This document shows, in pieces, positions 1 through 10,147 of a stretch of 64,000 nt of DNA. The notes below the pieces were generated by a model. It was not told where the DNA came from, ran no database searches, and was given only the letters and a program-made list of their open reading frames with translations. A program made the position numbers and the translations under genes. The first letter of the stretch is position 1. Every line of letters starts with the position of its first letter. The stretch covers positions 434,001-498,000 of the forward strand of contig JACKKD010000001.1 of assembly GCA_020637675.1 (NCBI GenBank), in the 5' to 3' direction. Source of the stretch: Paracoccaceae bacterium (GTDB lineage Bacteria > Pseudomonadota > Alphaproteobacteria > Rhodobacterales > Rhodobacteraceae).

Positions 1-219
1 GCGTCCCGCGTCAATGTCGGAATGGTCGGGATCAACTTCCCGATCCCCGTGCCGCTGTCGTACTTCAGCTTCGGCGGCTGGAAGAAGTCCGCCTTCGGCG
101 ATCTCAACCAGTACGGGCCCGACGCCTTCCGCTTCTACACCAAGACGAAGACCGTGACCGCTCGCTGGTTCTCGGGGATCAAGGAAGGCGGCGAGTTCCA
201 CTTCAAGGCGATGGACTGA
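1..219 (+). CDS. mmsA: Methylmalonate-semialdehyde dehydrogenase (CoA-acylating), C-terminal part
   Basis: Only the last 72 codons are in the window; the gene starts upstream. The residues read NVGMVGINFPIPVPLSYFSF, then GGWKKSAFGD, YGPDAFRFYTKTKTVTARW and a FHFKAMD tail, which is the C-terminus of the MmsA aldehyde dehydrogenase family. The enzyme converts methylmalonate semialdehyde to propionyl-CoA in cytosolic valine catabolism. This fits the downstream genes at 1716-4776, which encode the three preceding valine-pathway steps. A strong terminator follows 22 bases after the stop, so the downstream valine genes need their own promoter. Confidence 0.93.
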   Translation, partial: ASRVNVGMVGINFPIPVPLSYFSFGGWKKSAFGDLNQYGPDAFRFYTKTKTVTARWFSGIKEGGEFHFKAMD

Positions 220-241
220 CGGCGCCTGACCGAAACGAAAC

Positions 242-267
242 GGGGAGGGCATCGCCCTCCCCTTTTT
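242..267 (+). terminator. Rho-independent terminator after mmsA
   Basis: A perfect 9-bp GC stem (GGGGAGGGC / GCCCTCCCC) with a 3-base loop is followed directly by TTTTT. It lies 22 bases after the mmsA stop. The arms also end close to the convergent gene at 295-900, but the T-run is on the plus strand. Confidence 0.9.
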
Positions 268-294
268 CGTTGCGATGGTGACGTGCGGTCGCGG

Positions 295-900
295 TCAGGC
301 GGTCCGACGGCGCCGGGCGACAAGGCCCGCCCCGCCCAGCGCCGCGATCAGCGCGAGGCCGGACGCGGGAAGCGGCACCGGGGTCGCGACCAGCGTGGCC
401 GTCGCCTGGATCGTCGCGCCGTTCGCCTGGCCTTGACCGAACCGGCCGGCACCGTAGCCGAAGTTCGCATTTCCGAGGACGATCGACAGCACCCCGCCAT
501 TGCCGAAATTCAGCAGGAGCGGCGCGCCCCAGACGAGCGAGGCATAGTTGGTGGCGCCGCCGTGGCCGGTGGTCGAGCCCGAGGCAGAGCCGCTGGCACC
601 GATGCCGGCGAAGGTGAACGCGGCAACGAGCGAACTCGTCCGCGTGTTGTTGCCGTTCGCCCGGTTCTCGTCCGTCCAGATGTCGAAGAGATCGAACGTC
701 GTGCTCTGGCCCGCGGTATTGAGCTGGAAGCCGACCGACCCGCTCTGGGTCGAGGTCGCCACCACAAGACCCGGCTCGCTGAACGAGGAACCGCTCAGCG
801 AGAAGACCCCGTTGAACGTGGCTGCCAGCGCGGCCGGTGCGCCGGCCCCGCCGATCACGACCGCCAGTGCGGCGGATTTGAGGATTTTAGCGATACCCAT
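295..900 (-). CDS. VPLPA-CTERM sorting domain protein, secreted
   Basis: A 201-residue secreted protein. The N-terminus (MGIAKILKSAALAVVIGGAG ... LAAT) is a signal peptide, and the middle is a low-complexity beta-rich domain with many Gly/Ser/Thr/Asn. The C-terminus is a PEP-CTERM-type sorting signal: VPLPASGLALIAALGG, a hydrophobic helix, then VARRRRTA. Proteins with this tail are processed by an exosortase/XrtD-type system and become cell-surface or matrix proteins; no exosortase gene lies in this window. I chose the ATG at 900 because the signal peptide begins there; longer upstream frames are low quality. The exact role is unknown. It lies just downstream of a truncated secreted protein on the same strand. 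Confidence 0.85.
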   Translation of the reverse strand: MGIAKILKSAALAVVIGGAGAPAALAATFNGVFSLSGSSFSEPGLVVATSTQSGSVGFQLNTAGQSTTFDLFDIWTDENRANGNNTRTSSLVAAFTFAGIGASGSASGSTTGHGGATNYASLVWGAPLLLNFGNGGVLSIVLGNANFGYGAGRFGQGQANGATIQATATLVATPVPLPASGLALIAALGGAGLVARRRRTA

Positions 901-1050
901 TCTGTCACCGATTCCCGCGCCACATGACGCACCCTTCCCGAGGACAGTGCACCTGCCCTGCGGCGTCATTGCGGGCGGAGTGGGGAGACATTGTGGCGGC
1001 GCAGGCGGCGGCCGGTCGGGTGCCGCGGGCCGGGCGGGCGAAAGGGTGCA

Positions 1051-1082
1051 AAAACGAAAACGGCGGGCATCGCCAGCCGTTT
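1051..1082 (-). terminator. Terminator after the truncated secreted gene
   Basis: Read on the minus strand, AAACGGC ... GCCGTTT forms a hairpin (arms 1076-1082 and 1058-1064) followed by TTTCGTTTTT. It lies about 20 bases after the stop of the gene at 1103-1375, so that short gene is a closed transcription unit, separate from the VPLPA-CTERM gene beyond it. Confidence 0.7.
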
Positions 1083-1102
1083 CCCCTGTCTCTTTCTGGC
1101 CG

Positions 1103-1375
1103 TCAGCCGTTCCGGCGGCGCCGCTGGAACCCGGCCTGGTCATCCCAGTGGACGTCGGTGATCGACGAGGCGAGCAGGCCTGCATTGTTGAAGGTGAACG
1201 ACACGGTGCCCGAGCCGCTGTCGATGACGTCGACCGAAAGCTGATTCTGGCCCGTCGTCGTGTTCGCCTCGCTGTTGTTGGTAACACCCACGAAGCTGTA
1301 GCTCGCCGCCTGCGCGGCCGAAACCGCCATCGTCACGGCCACTGCGGCCGTGGCACCGAAAGATTTCATGCACAT
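1103..1375 (-). CDS. Small secreted protein, apparently a truncated PEP-CTERM-type protein
   Basis: 90 residues. A clear signal peptide (MKSFGATAAVAVTMAVSAAQ then AASYSF) leads into YSFVGVTNNSEANTTTGQ, a VSFTFNNAG segment and SSITDVHWDD, which resemble the start of a known PEP-CTERM domain family in which SSITDVY is followed by another roughly 100 residues and a sorting tail. Here the frame instead breaks off into GFQRRRRNG and a stop. No neighbouring frame continues the homology before the terminator. It is therefore probably a decayed or 3'-deleted copy, although it keeps a good ribosome site (GGAG 8 bases before the ATG at 1375). Function unknown. Confidence 0.6.
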   Translation of the reverse strand: MCMKSFGATAAVAVTMAVSAAQAASYSFVGVTNNSEANTTTGQNQLSVDVIDSGSGTVSFTFNNAGLLASSITDVHWDDQAGFQRRRRNG

Positions 1376-1715
1376 CAAAACCGCTCCACCGGTTCCCGTT
1401 TCTCTTGCTGCATTCCACCTCGTTTCGGAACCCCTTTGTCAGAGGCTCCGGCGCGCGCGGCGCCTTCCAACCTCTTGCTAAAAATGGAATAATCTTCCGT
1501 GGACATTCTGCCTTTTCGACCGCTTCCGGGAGAGATTGTGGCGACAAGCGGGCCCTCCGCCGCGTCGGAACGGACCCAGTGTTGCCGCCGTCGGTTCGTT
1601 ACGGCGGGGCTGGTCGCCGCGGGAGGCGCCTCTTTCGAGGGCCTTGCAAAACTCCTGCAACAGTTGGAATTTAACATGCGTTCAATTCATGCCCGCGCCG
1701 CGAATGGGAGGACAG
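1376..1715. promoter_or_regulatory. Intergenic region with valine-operon promoter
   Basis: About 340 bases between divergent genes with no convincing gene. It should hold the promoter of the acyl-CoA dehydrogenase operon and that of the truncated secreted gene. At 1643-1661 the sequence CTTGCAAA-ACT-CCTGCAAC resembles a pair of TTTGCAAA-type half sites, as described for short-chain fatty acyl-CoA regulators (RamB/PccR type). The first half matches 7 of 8 positions, the second only 5, so this is a tentative operator. Confidence 0.35.
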
Positions 1716-2861
1716 ATGGACTTCGCCCTGAGTGAGGAGCAACACGCCGTCTTCGACATGGCCCATGCCTTCGGCCGGGAACACATCGCCCCCTTCGCGC
1801 GCGACTGGGAACGGCAGGGCACGATCCCCAAGGCGCTCTGGCCGAAGGTGGCGGAGCTTGGCCTTGGCGGCATCTATGTCGACGAGGCCTATGGCGGATC
1901 GGGGCTGACGCGGCTTGACGCGACGCTGGTCTTCGAGGCGCTGGCCATGTCCTGCCCGGCCGTCGGCTCGTTTCTCTCGATCCACAACATGTGCGGCGGC
2001 ATGATCGACAAGTTCGGCTCGGAGGAAACGAAGGCCAGGTGGCTGCCGCCCCTGACCTCGATGGAGAAGATCTTTTCCTATTGCCTGACCGAACCGGGTT
2101 CCGGCTCCGACGCGGCGGCGCTCAGGACACGGGCGGAGCGGACCAACGAGGGATGGACGCTCAACGGCACCAAGGCCTTCATCTCGGGCGGCGGCTATTC
2201 GGATGTCTATGTCACGATGGTCCGCACCGGCGCGGACGGGCCGAAGGGCATCTCGACGGTGATCGTGGAGGATGGAACGCCCGGCCTCAGCTTCGGCGGG
2301 CTGGAGGACAAGATGGGCTGGCGCGCGCAGCCGACCGCGCAGGTGCAGTTCGACGATTGCCTGATCCCGCATGACAACCTCATCGGAGAGGTTGGCACGG
2401 GTTTCGTCTACGCGATGGCGGGCCTTGACGGCGGGCGGCTCAACATCGCGGCCTCGGCGCTCGGCGGCGCGCAGGCGGCTCTCGATGCGACGCTCGCCTA
2501 CATGGGCGAGCGCAAGGCGTTCGGAAAGACGCTCGACCAGTTCCAGGCCCTGCAGTTCCGGCTGGCGGAGCTGGAGGTGAAGCTGCAATCGGCGCGCACC
2601 TTCCTCCGGCAGGCGGCATGGAAGCTCGACAGGAAGGCGCCCGACGCGACGAAGTTCTGCGCGATGGCCAAGCTGCTTGTCACCGACAATGCCTTCGACG
2701 TCGCCAACCAGTGCCTGCAACTGCATGGCGGCTATGGCTATCTCGCCGATTACGGGGTGGAAAAGCTCGTGCGCGACCTGCGCGTCCACCAGATTCTCGA
2801 AGGCACCAACGAGATCATGCGCCTGATCGTCGCCCGCGCGCTTCTGGCCGAGAGGAGCTGA
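1716..2861 (+). CDS. Acyl-CoA dehydrogenase, probably isobutyryl-CoA dehydrogenase
   Basis: 381 residues, the usual length of a short-chain FAD-dependent acyl-CoA dehydrogenase. It starts MDFALSEEQHAVFDMAHAFG and carries the family signatures YCLTEPGSGSDAAALRT (FAD/substrate loop), KAFISGGG, MGWRAQPT, FGKTLDQFQALQF and the C-terminal catalytic region QLHGGYGYL ... IYE-type segment RVHQILEGTNEIMRLIV. Its place directly before 3-hydroxyisobutyryl-CoA hydrolase and mmsB indicates oxidation of isobutyryl-CoA to methacrylyl-CoA in valine breakdown, with electrons passing to ETF. The start at 1716 has GGGAGG four bases upstream; an in-frame ATG at 1704 lacks a site. Its stop overlaps the next start (TGATG). 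Confidence 0.92.
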   Translation: MDFALSEEQHAVFDMAHAFGREHIAPFARDWERQGTIPKALWPKVAELGLGGIYVDEAYGGSGLTRLDATLVFEALAMSCPAVGSFLSIHNMCGGMIDKFGSEETKARWLPPLTSMEKIFSYCLTEPGSGSDAAALRTRAERTNEGWTLNGTKAFISGGGYSDVYVTMVRTGADGPKGISTVIVEDGTPGLSFGGLEDKMGWRAQPTAQVQFDDCLIPHDNLIGEVGTGFVYAMAGLDGGRLNIAASALGGAQAALDATLAYMGERKAFGKTLDQFQALQFRLAELEVKLQSARTFLRQAAWKLDRKAPDATKFCAMAKLLVTDNAFDVANQCLQLHGGYGYLADYGVEKLVRDLRVHQILEGTNEIMRLIVARALLAERS

Positions 2862-3907
2862 TGGCAGATGTCCTGATCCGGAAGGAGGGTCGCGCCGGGC
2901 GGATCACACTGAACCGGCCCAGGGCGTTGAACGCGCTGACCTACGGGATGTGCCTTGCGGTCGACGCGGCGCTGATCGACTGGGCCGATGATGCCGAGGT
3001 GGCACTGGTCCTGATCGACGCCGAGGGGGATCGCGCCTTCTGCGCCGGCGGCGACATCGCCGAGATGTACGCGACCGGCACGGCGGGCGACTATCGCTAT
3101 GGCCGCCGCTTCTGGCGCGACGAATACCGGATGAACGCGCGGATCGCGGGATATCCCAATCCCGTTGTCAGCTTCCTGCACGGCTTCACGATGGGCGGCG
3201 GCGTGGGCCTTGGCTGCCATGGCAGCCACCGGATCGTCAGCGAAAGCTCTCAGGTCGCGATGCCCGAATGCGGCATCGGCCTTGTGCCAGACGTGGGCGG
3301 CAGCTTCATCCTTGCCACCGCGCCGGGCCATCTGGGCGAATATGCCGGCACCACCGGCGCGCGGATGGGGCCGCAGGACGCGATCCTGACCGGCTTTGCC
3401 GATCACTTCGTCCCCGAAGCGGCGTGGGGGCCGCTCAAGGCGCGGCTGCTGGAAACCGGCGATGTCGCGGCGATCGCCGCGGCCACCCGCCCTGCCCCGC
3501 AAGGCCAGTTCGCCGCCCTCAGCGACGAGATCGACCACCATTTCGGCCAGCCGACGCTGGCCGCCATCGCCCGTTCGCTGGAAGGTGCGGGCAGCGACTT
3601 CGCGGCCCAGGCGCTGAAGGCGCTATCCCGCGCCGCGCCGCTGTCGGCCGCCTGCACGGTGGAGATGATCCGGCGCCTGCGGGGCCATGCCACGATGCGC
3701 GCGGCGCTTGGCCTCGAATACCGTTTCACCTTCCGGTCGATGGAGCATGCGGATTTCCTCGAAGGGATCCGGGCGGCGATCATCGACAAGGACCGCAATC
3801 CGCGCTGGAAGCATGCCGGGCCAGAGGCGGTGCCGGCGGAGGATGTGGAAAGGATGCTCGCGCCGCTCGGCGCGGAGGAACTGACATTCGAGGAGGAGAA
3901 TCCATGA
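2861..3907 (+). CDS. 3-hydroxyisobutyryl-CoA hydrolase (enoyl-CoA hydratase/isomerase family)
   Basis: 348 residues of the HIBCH branch of the crotonase fold. It has LNRPRALNALTYGM, the oxyanion-hole segment FCAGGDIAEMY, FLHGFTMGGGVGLGCHGSHR and the catalytic-region MPECGIGLVPDVGGSFIL. The longer C-terminal part (FRSMEHADFLEGIRAAIIDK ... NPRW) separates HIBCH from plain enoyl-CoA hydratases. It should cleave 3-hydroxyisobutyryl-CoA to free 3-hydroxyisobutyrate, the substrate of the next enzyme. The crotonase hydration step between this gene and the dehydrogenase is not encoded here. It is translationally coupled on both sides (TGATG upstream, ATGA downstream). Confidence 0.93.
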   Translation: MADVLIRKEGRAGRITLNRPRALNALTYGMCLAVDAALIDWADDAEVALVLIDAEGDRAFCAGGDIAEMYATGTAGDYRYGRRFWRDEYRMNARIAGYPNPVVSFLHGFTMGGGVGLGCHGSHRIVSESSQVAMPECGIGLVPDVGGSFILATAPGHLGEYAGTTGARMGPQDAILTGFADHFVPEAAWGPLKARLLETGDVAAIAAATRPAPQGQFAALSDEIDHHFGQPTLAAIARSLEGAGSDFAAQALKALSRAAPLSAACTVEMIRRLRGHATMRAALGLEYRFTFRSMEHADFLEGIRAAIIDKDRNPRWKHAGPEAVPAEDVERMLAPLGAEELTFEEENP

Positions 3908-4776
3908 AGATCGCATTCATCGGACTTGGCAACATGGGTGCGCCGATGGCGGCCAACCTCGTCAAGGCGGGGCATGAGGTGACCGGCTTCGACACGCAGG
4001 CGCCGATGCCCGACGGCGTCGTCGCGGCGATCAGCGCGGCGGGCGCGGTGAAGGAGGCCGAGGTCGTCATCACCATGCTGCCGAACGGCGCGATCCTGCG
4101 ATCGGTCGCGGGCCAGGTCATCCCGGCGATGAAGAAGGGCGCGGTCCTCTGCGACTGCTCGACCGTCGATGTGGACAGCGCCCGCGCGGTCGCGGATCAG
4201 GCGGTCAAGGCCGGGCTGCTGGCGGTGGATGCCCCCGTCTCGGGCGGCGTCGGCGGGGCGGCGGCGGGTACGCTGACCTTCATGGCGGGGGGCAGCGACG
4301 AAGCCTTCGCCATCGTGAAGCCGCTTTTCGACGTGATGGGCCAGAAGGCGGTGCATTGCGGGCCCTCGGGCAACGGGCAGGCCGCGAAGATCTGCAACAA
4401 CATGATCCTCGGCGTCACCATGATCGCCACCTGCGAGGCCTTCGCGCTGGCCGACAAGCTCGGCCTCGACCGGAAGAAGATGTTCGACGTCGTCTCCACC
4501 TCCTCGGGCTATTCCTGGGTGATGAACGCCTACTGCCCCGCCCCCGGCGTCGGGCCGAAGTCGCCCGCCGACAACGGCTACAGGCCGGGCTTCGCCGCCG
4601 AACTCATGCTGAAGGACCTGCGGCTTTCCCAGCAGGCGGCCGAGGCGGCGGATGCCGATACGCCGATGGGCCAGCTTGCCGCGCTCCTCTACGAGACCTT
4701 CGTGGAACGCGAGGACGGCAAGGGCATGGACTTCTCCGCCATGCTGCCGAGGTTCGAGAAACGGCATCGCGGCTGA
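3904..4776 (+). CDS. mmsB: 3-hydroxyisobutyrate dehydrogenase
   Basis: 290 residues. The N-terminal Rossmann motif MKIAFIGLGNMGAPMAANLV is followed by the substrate-binding signature DAPVSGGVGGAAAGTLTFM and the catalytic lysine segment GQAAKICNNM, with a helical C-terminal domain containing AELMLKDLRLSQQAA. This is the NAD-dependent beta-hydroxyacid dehydrogenase family at its normal length. It oxidises 3-hydroxyisobutyrate to methylmalonate semialdehyde, which MmsA (gene cut at the window start) converts to propionyl-CoA. The start codon overlaps the previous stop by ATGA, so it is the last gene of the valine operon. Confidence 0.95.
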   Translation: MKIAFIGLGNMGAPMAANLVKAGHEVTGFDTQAPMPDGVVAAISAAGAVKEAEVVITMLPNGAILRSVAGQVIPAMKKGAVLCDCSTVDVDSARAVADQAVKAGLLAVDAPVSGGVGGAAAGTLTFMAGGSDEAFAIVKPLFDVMGQKAVHCGPSGNGQAAKICNNMILGVTMIATCEAFALADKLGLDRKKMFDVVSTSSGYSWVMNAYCPAPGVGPKSPADNGYRPGFAAELMLKDLRLSQQAAEAADADTPMGQLAALLYETFVEREDGKGMDFSAMLPRFEKRHRG

Positions 4777-4854
4777 ATTCCGCCGATCGCGGAAACTTCC
4801 GGAACGCCCGCCATCCGCGATCCGTTAGGACAGCGGCGACTACAGAGATCGACG

Positions 4855-5220
4855 ATGACACCGACCCGACCGATGCGCCTGATTCTGCCCGCAATTCTCG
4901 CCGCGCACGTCATCGGAACGGTGCCCGCGCAGGCGGGCGGCGGCTTCTGCCCGCCGGGGCTCGCCAAGAAATCGCCTGCCTGCGTGCCGCCGGGCCAGGC
5001 GCAGAAGCATCGCCACGAAACGCACGAACGCCTCCGGCGTGGCGACAGCCTTCACGACCACGACCACTACCACCTGATCCGCCATCCCGACCGTTACGGG
5101 CTTGACCCCTTGCGCCCCGGTGAACGTTACTACGTCGTGGACGGGCGGATTCTGCGCGTCGACCGGGAAACCTACGAAGTGCTGGACGTCATCCGGGCTG
5201 TCTCGGCGCTTCTCGACTGA
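4855..5220 (+). CDS. Secreted RcnB-like protein, paralogue 1
   Basis: 121 residues. The N-terminus (MRLILPAILAAHVIGTVPAQ then AGGG) is a signal peptide, followed by FCPPGLAKKSPACVPPGQAQ, a His-rich stretch (HRHETHERLRRGD, HDHDHYHLI) and the short RcnB-like ending RYGLDPLRPGERYYVVDGRI ... TYEVLDVI. RcnB proteins are small periplasmic factors tied to nickel/cobalt homeostasis in E. coli. The His-rich run would suit metal binding, but this is inference. A second protein with the same ending (YGLPPVDGAWRYY ... TYRVLDIL) is at 6322-6630. Start could be 4855 or the later ATG at 4873. Confidence 0.65.
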   Translation: MTPTRPMRLILPAILAAHVIGTVPAQAGGGFCPPGLAKKSPACVPPGQAQKHRHETHERLRRGDSLHDHDHYHLIRHPDRYGLDPLRPGERYYVVDGRILRVDRETYEVLDVIRAVSALLD

Positions 5221-5258
5221 AGGAAGCCGCCGCTGCCCGTCATGCCAGACAGAACGCC

Positions 5259-5915
5259 ATGACGGGATGGATCGAAGCTGCGACCGGGCTCGACCGGATC
5301 GAAGCTGCGGCAAGGCGCCGGCTTGCCCGGCTCGTTCCCGTGACGCTCGACCGGGGCACGGCGCTCTTTCATCCCGGCGAAGCGGCCAAGGGATTCATCG
5401 TCGTGCTTGCGGGGCGGATCGAGGTCTTCCTGACCGGACCGTCCGGGCGCGACATCCTCCTCTATTCCGTCGAGGCAGGCGGCTCCTGCGTGCAGACGAC
5501 GCTCGGCCTGCTCGGCGGCGAGGACTACACCGGCGAGGCGGTGGCGGCGACCGAGGTTCGCGCCGTCCTCATCCCCCGCGCCGATTTCCTCGCGCTGATG
5601 GACACATCGCCCGCCTTCCGGGGCTTCGTCTTCACGGCCTTCGCCGAACGGATGCAGGGGATGCTGCACCTGCTGGAACGGGTGGCCTTCCAGCGCGTCG
5701 AAAGCCGGCTCGCCGCTGCCCTGCTCGACCGCGCCGAGGCGGGCGAGGTCCGCGCGACGCATCAGGAGCTTGCGACCGCCATCGGCTCGGCGCGCGAGGT
5801 CGTGTCGCGCCGGCTCGACGCCTTCGCGCGCTCCGGCCTCGTCGCCACCGAACGCGGCAGCGTGATCCTGCGCGACTCCACCGCGCTGGCCCGGCTCGCG
5901 GCCGTTCAGGACTGA
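5259..5915 (+). CDS. Crp/Fnr family transcriptional regulator
   Basis: 218 residues. The N-terminal cyclic-nucleotide-binding-like beta barrel spans about residues 25-115 (GTALFHPGEAAKGFIVVLAG, RDILLYSVEAGGSC). A dimer helix follows, then a C-terminal winged helix (residues about 150-205: THQELATAIGSAREVVSRRL, GLVATERGSVIL). There is no FNR-type N-terminal cysteine cluster; the single conserved-looking cysteine (GGSCVQTTLGLLGGEDY) suggests a redox or sulfur signal, as in relatives that sit beside DUF2892 and rhodanese genes. A perfect CTGTGAC-ATG-GTCACAG palindrome lies 43 bases after its stop, before the DUF2892 gene, and is the obvious candidate target. Confidence 0.85.
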   Translation: MTGWIEAATGLDRIEAAARRRLARLVPVTLDRGTALFHPGEAAKGFIVVLAGRIEVFLTGPSGRDILLYSVEAGGSCVQTTLGLLGGEDYTGEAVAATEVRAVLIPRADFLALMDTSPAFRGFVFTAFAERMQGMLHLLERVAFQRVESRLAAALLDRAEAGEVRATHQELATAIGSAREVVSRRLDAFARSGLVATERGSVILRDSTALARLAAVQD

Positions 5916-5957
5916 GGTCCGGTCCCGCACCCGACCGAAGTCCGAAGGACCGGGGTT

Positions 5958-5974
5958 CTGTGACATGGTCACAG
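5958..5974 (+). promoter_or_regulatory. Palindromic Crp/Fnr-type operator
   Basis: CTGTGAC-ATG-GTCACAG is a perfect inverted repeat with 7-base arms and a 3-base centre. The core TGTGA...TCACA is the Crp-family recognition pattern. It lies between a Crp/Fnr regulator gene and the DUF2892 gene, 77 bases before the latter's ATG, a suitable place for an activator site. Confidence 0.6.
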
Positions 5975-6050
5975 ACAGGACGCCGCGGCCGCGGCATGAT
6001 CCCCCCATGAACCTCCGGACGGCTCGGAGGGTGGGAAACGGAGAGACCCC

Positions 6051-6257
6051 ATGTTCAAGACCAATGTCGGCGGCATCGACCGGGTGCTGCGCATCGTCCT
6101 CGGCCTCGCGCTTCTGGCGGGCTTCTTCCTGAACGCCGACGCCACCTATCGCTGGGCCTACCTCATCGGCATCGTGCCACTCCTGACCGGGCTGATGGGA
6201 TCCTGCCCCGCCTATTCGCTCTTCGGGATGAATACCTGCCCGATGAAGAAAGGCTGA
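6051..6257 (+). CDS. DUF2892 (YgaP-like transmembrane domain) protein
   Basis: 68 residues. It begins MFKTNVGGIDRVLRIVLGLA and has two membrane segments (residues about 13-30 and 35-53), ending SLFGMNTCPMKKG. This is the DUF2892 inner-membrane domain that, in larger proteins such as YgaP, is fused to a rhodanese. Members often belong to sulfide/persulfide-responsive regulons. The cysteines near residues 51 and 63 are typical. A Crp-type palindrome precedes it and a separate rhodanese gene lies at 9750-10103. The role in sulfur trafficking is inferred. Confidence 0.82.
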   Translation: MFKTNVGGIDRVLRIVLGLALLAGFFLNADATYRWAYLIGIVPLLTGLMGSCPAYSLFGMNTCPMKKG

Positions 6258-6321
6258 CGGTTTCCGGCGCCGGAACCTTCTGCCATTCTGGACATTCGTA
6301 TGAGTGTGGCCGGAGGTTCCG

Positions 6322-6630
6322 ATGTCGAGACTGCTAGCCAGCCTTGCCCTGGTCGTGGCGACGGCCTTCCCCGCGAGCGCGCAGAATTGCCGCATCGACG
6401 TGCGGTCGGGCAAGTGCATCTTCGTGCCGACGGGCCAGCAGACCCCGCCCGACTTCGCCGTCGGCGACGCCTTCCCGATCTACGACCACAGCATGATCCT
6501 CGACCTTGAACGCTACGGCCTGCCGCCCGTCGATGGCGCCTGGCGCTACTACCGGTCGGGCCCCGACATCTACAAGGTGGACGCGAACACCTACCGGGTG
6601 CTCGACATCCTGCGTTACGCGGGGCGCTGA
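6322..6630 (+). CDS. Secreted RcnB-like protein, paralogue 2
   Basis: 102 residues with a signal peptide (MSRLLASLALVVATAFPASA then QNC), a short linker with two cysteines (NCRIDVRSGKC), and an RcnB-like domain: GDAFPIYDHSMILDLERYGL, PPVDGAWRYYRSG, DIYKVDANTYRVLDIL. It is expected in the periplasm. The ending matches the protein at 4855-5220, so the two are diverged paralogues in one neighbourhood. The start at 6322 has GGAGG five bases upstream. It converges on uvrA with only 3 bases between the stops. Confidence 0.7.
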   Translation: MSRLLASLALVVATAFPASAQNCRIDVRSGKCIFVPTGQQTPPDFAVGDAFPIYDHSMILDLERYGLPPVDGAWRYYRSGPDIYKVDANTYRVLDILRYAGR

Positions 6631-6633
6631 TCC

Positions 6634-9492
<2,859 letters not shown>

Positions 9493-9653
9493 CCCTGCCC
9501 CCGCGGTTCACGCCGTTAACAGATAGTGCATGGGGGCCGAGTCTCCAACCCGAAATTGAGAACATAAGCGGAACCTTTCCACCCGGAATCGCCCGGCCTT
9601 TGCAGCGGCGGGGCGGCAGGCGGCGGCCTTCGTCCCGCGGCGGATCGGCAATC

Positions 9654-9671
9654 CATTCACTTTTTTGAATG
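9654..9671 (+). promoter_or_regulatory. SqrR/BigR-type operator upstream of rhodanese
   Basis: CATTCA-CTTTTT-TGAATG is a perfect inverted repeat and contains ATTC-N8-GAAT, the pattern I recall for the persulfide-responsive repressor SqrR of Rhodobacter. It sits about 80 bases before the rhodanese start at 9750. The window also encodes a SqrR-like regulator at 28758-29126. Confidence 0.6.
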
Positions 9672-9749
9672 TAACGTCGCAATTCCCCTTGATGCCGGAG
9701 CGGAGCGGCGCCAGATGAGGGGACACCCGCCGATGAGAGGCCGATTCCG

Positions 9750-10103
9750 ATGCTGAACTTCTTCAAGTCTGCCCCCCGCCTGACCGCCGCCGAGGCCGTG
9801 TCCCGCGTCAAGGCCGGAGACCTGACGCTCATCGACGTGCGCGACCAGGGGGAACTTGCCGCCACCGGACGTGCCCAGGGCGCGCTCCACGTGCCGCTGA
9901 TGGTTCTCCGGATGAAATGCGACCCCTCCAGCCCGGAATGCCTTCCGGAGCTTTCCACCGACAAGCCGGTGGCGGTCTACTGCGCCTCGGGCGGCCGAAG
10001 CCAGATGGCCGCGCAGGTCCTGATCTCGCTCGGCTACCGCGAGGTCCACAACATCGGCGGCCTCTTCGACTGGCAGGCGGCCGGCGGCGCGATCAGCCGC
10101 TGA
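9750..10103 (+). CDS. Rhodanese-like sulfurtransferase
   Basis: 117 residues, a single rhodanese domain (MLNFFKSAPRLTAAEAVSRV, LTLIDVRDQGELAATGRAQG, VAVYCASGGRSQMAAQVL, VHNIGGLFDWQAAGG). The active-site loop is CASGGRS with the persulfide-carrying cysteine near residue 77. It should move sulfane sulfur between small thiols or proteins in the cytosol. An ATTC-N8-GAAT palindrome upstream suggests induction by sulfide or persulfide. It stands alone, divergent from uvrA and convergent with lpdA. Confidence 0.88.
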   Translation: MLNFFKSAPRLTAAEAVSRVKAGDLTLIDVRDQGELAATGRAQGALHVPLMVLRMKCDPSSPECLPELSTDKPVAVYCASGGRSQMAAQVLISLGYREVHNIGGLFDWQAAGGAISR

Positions 10104-10147
10104 GCCGGGGTCCGTCCTCACGAAGGCGCTGATTGCGCCCCCACCGC

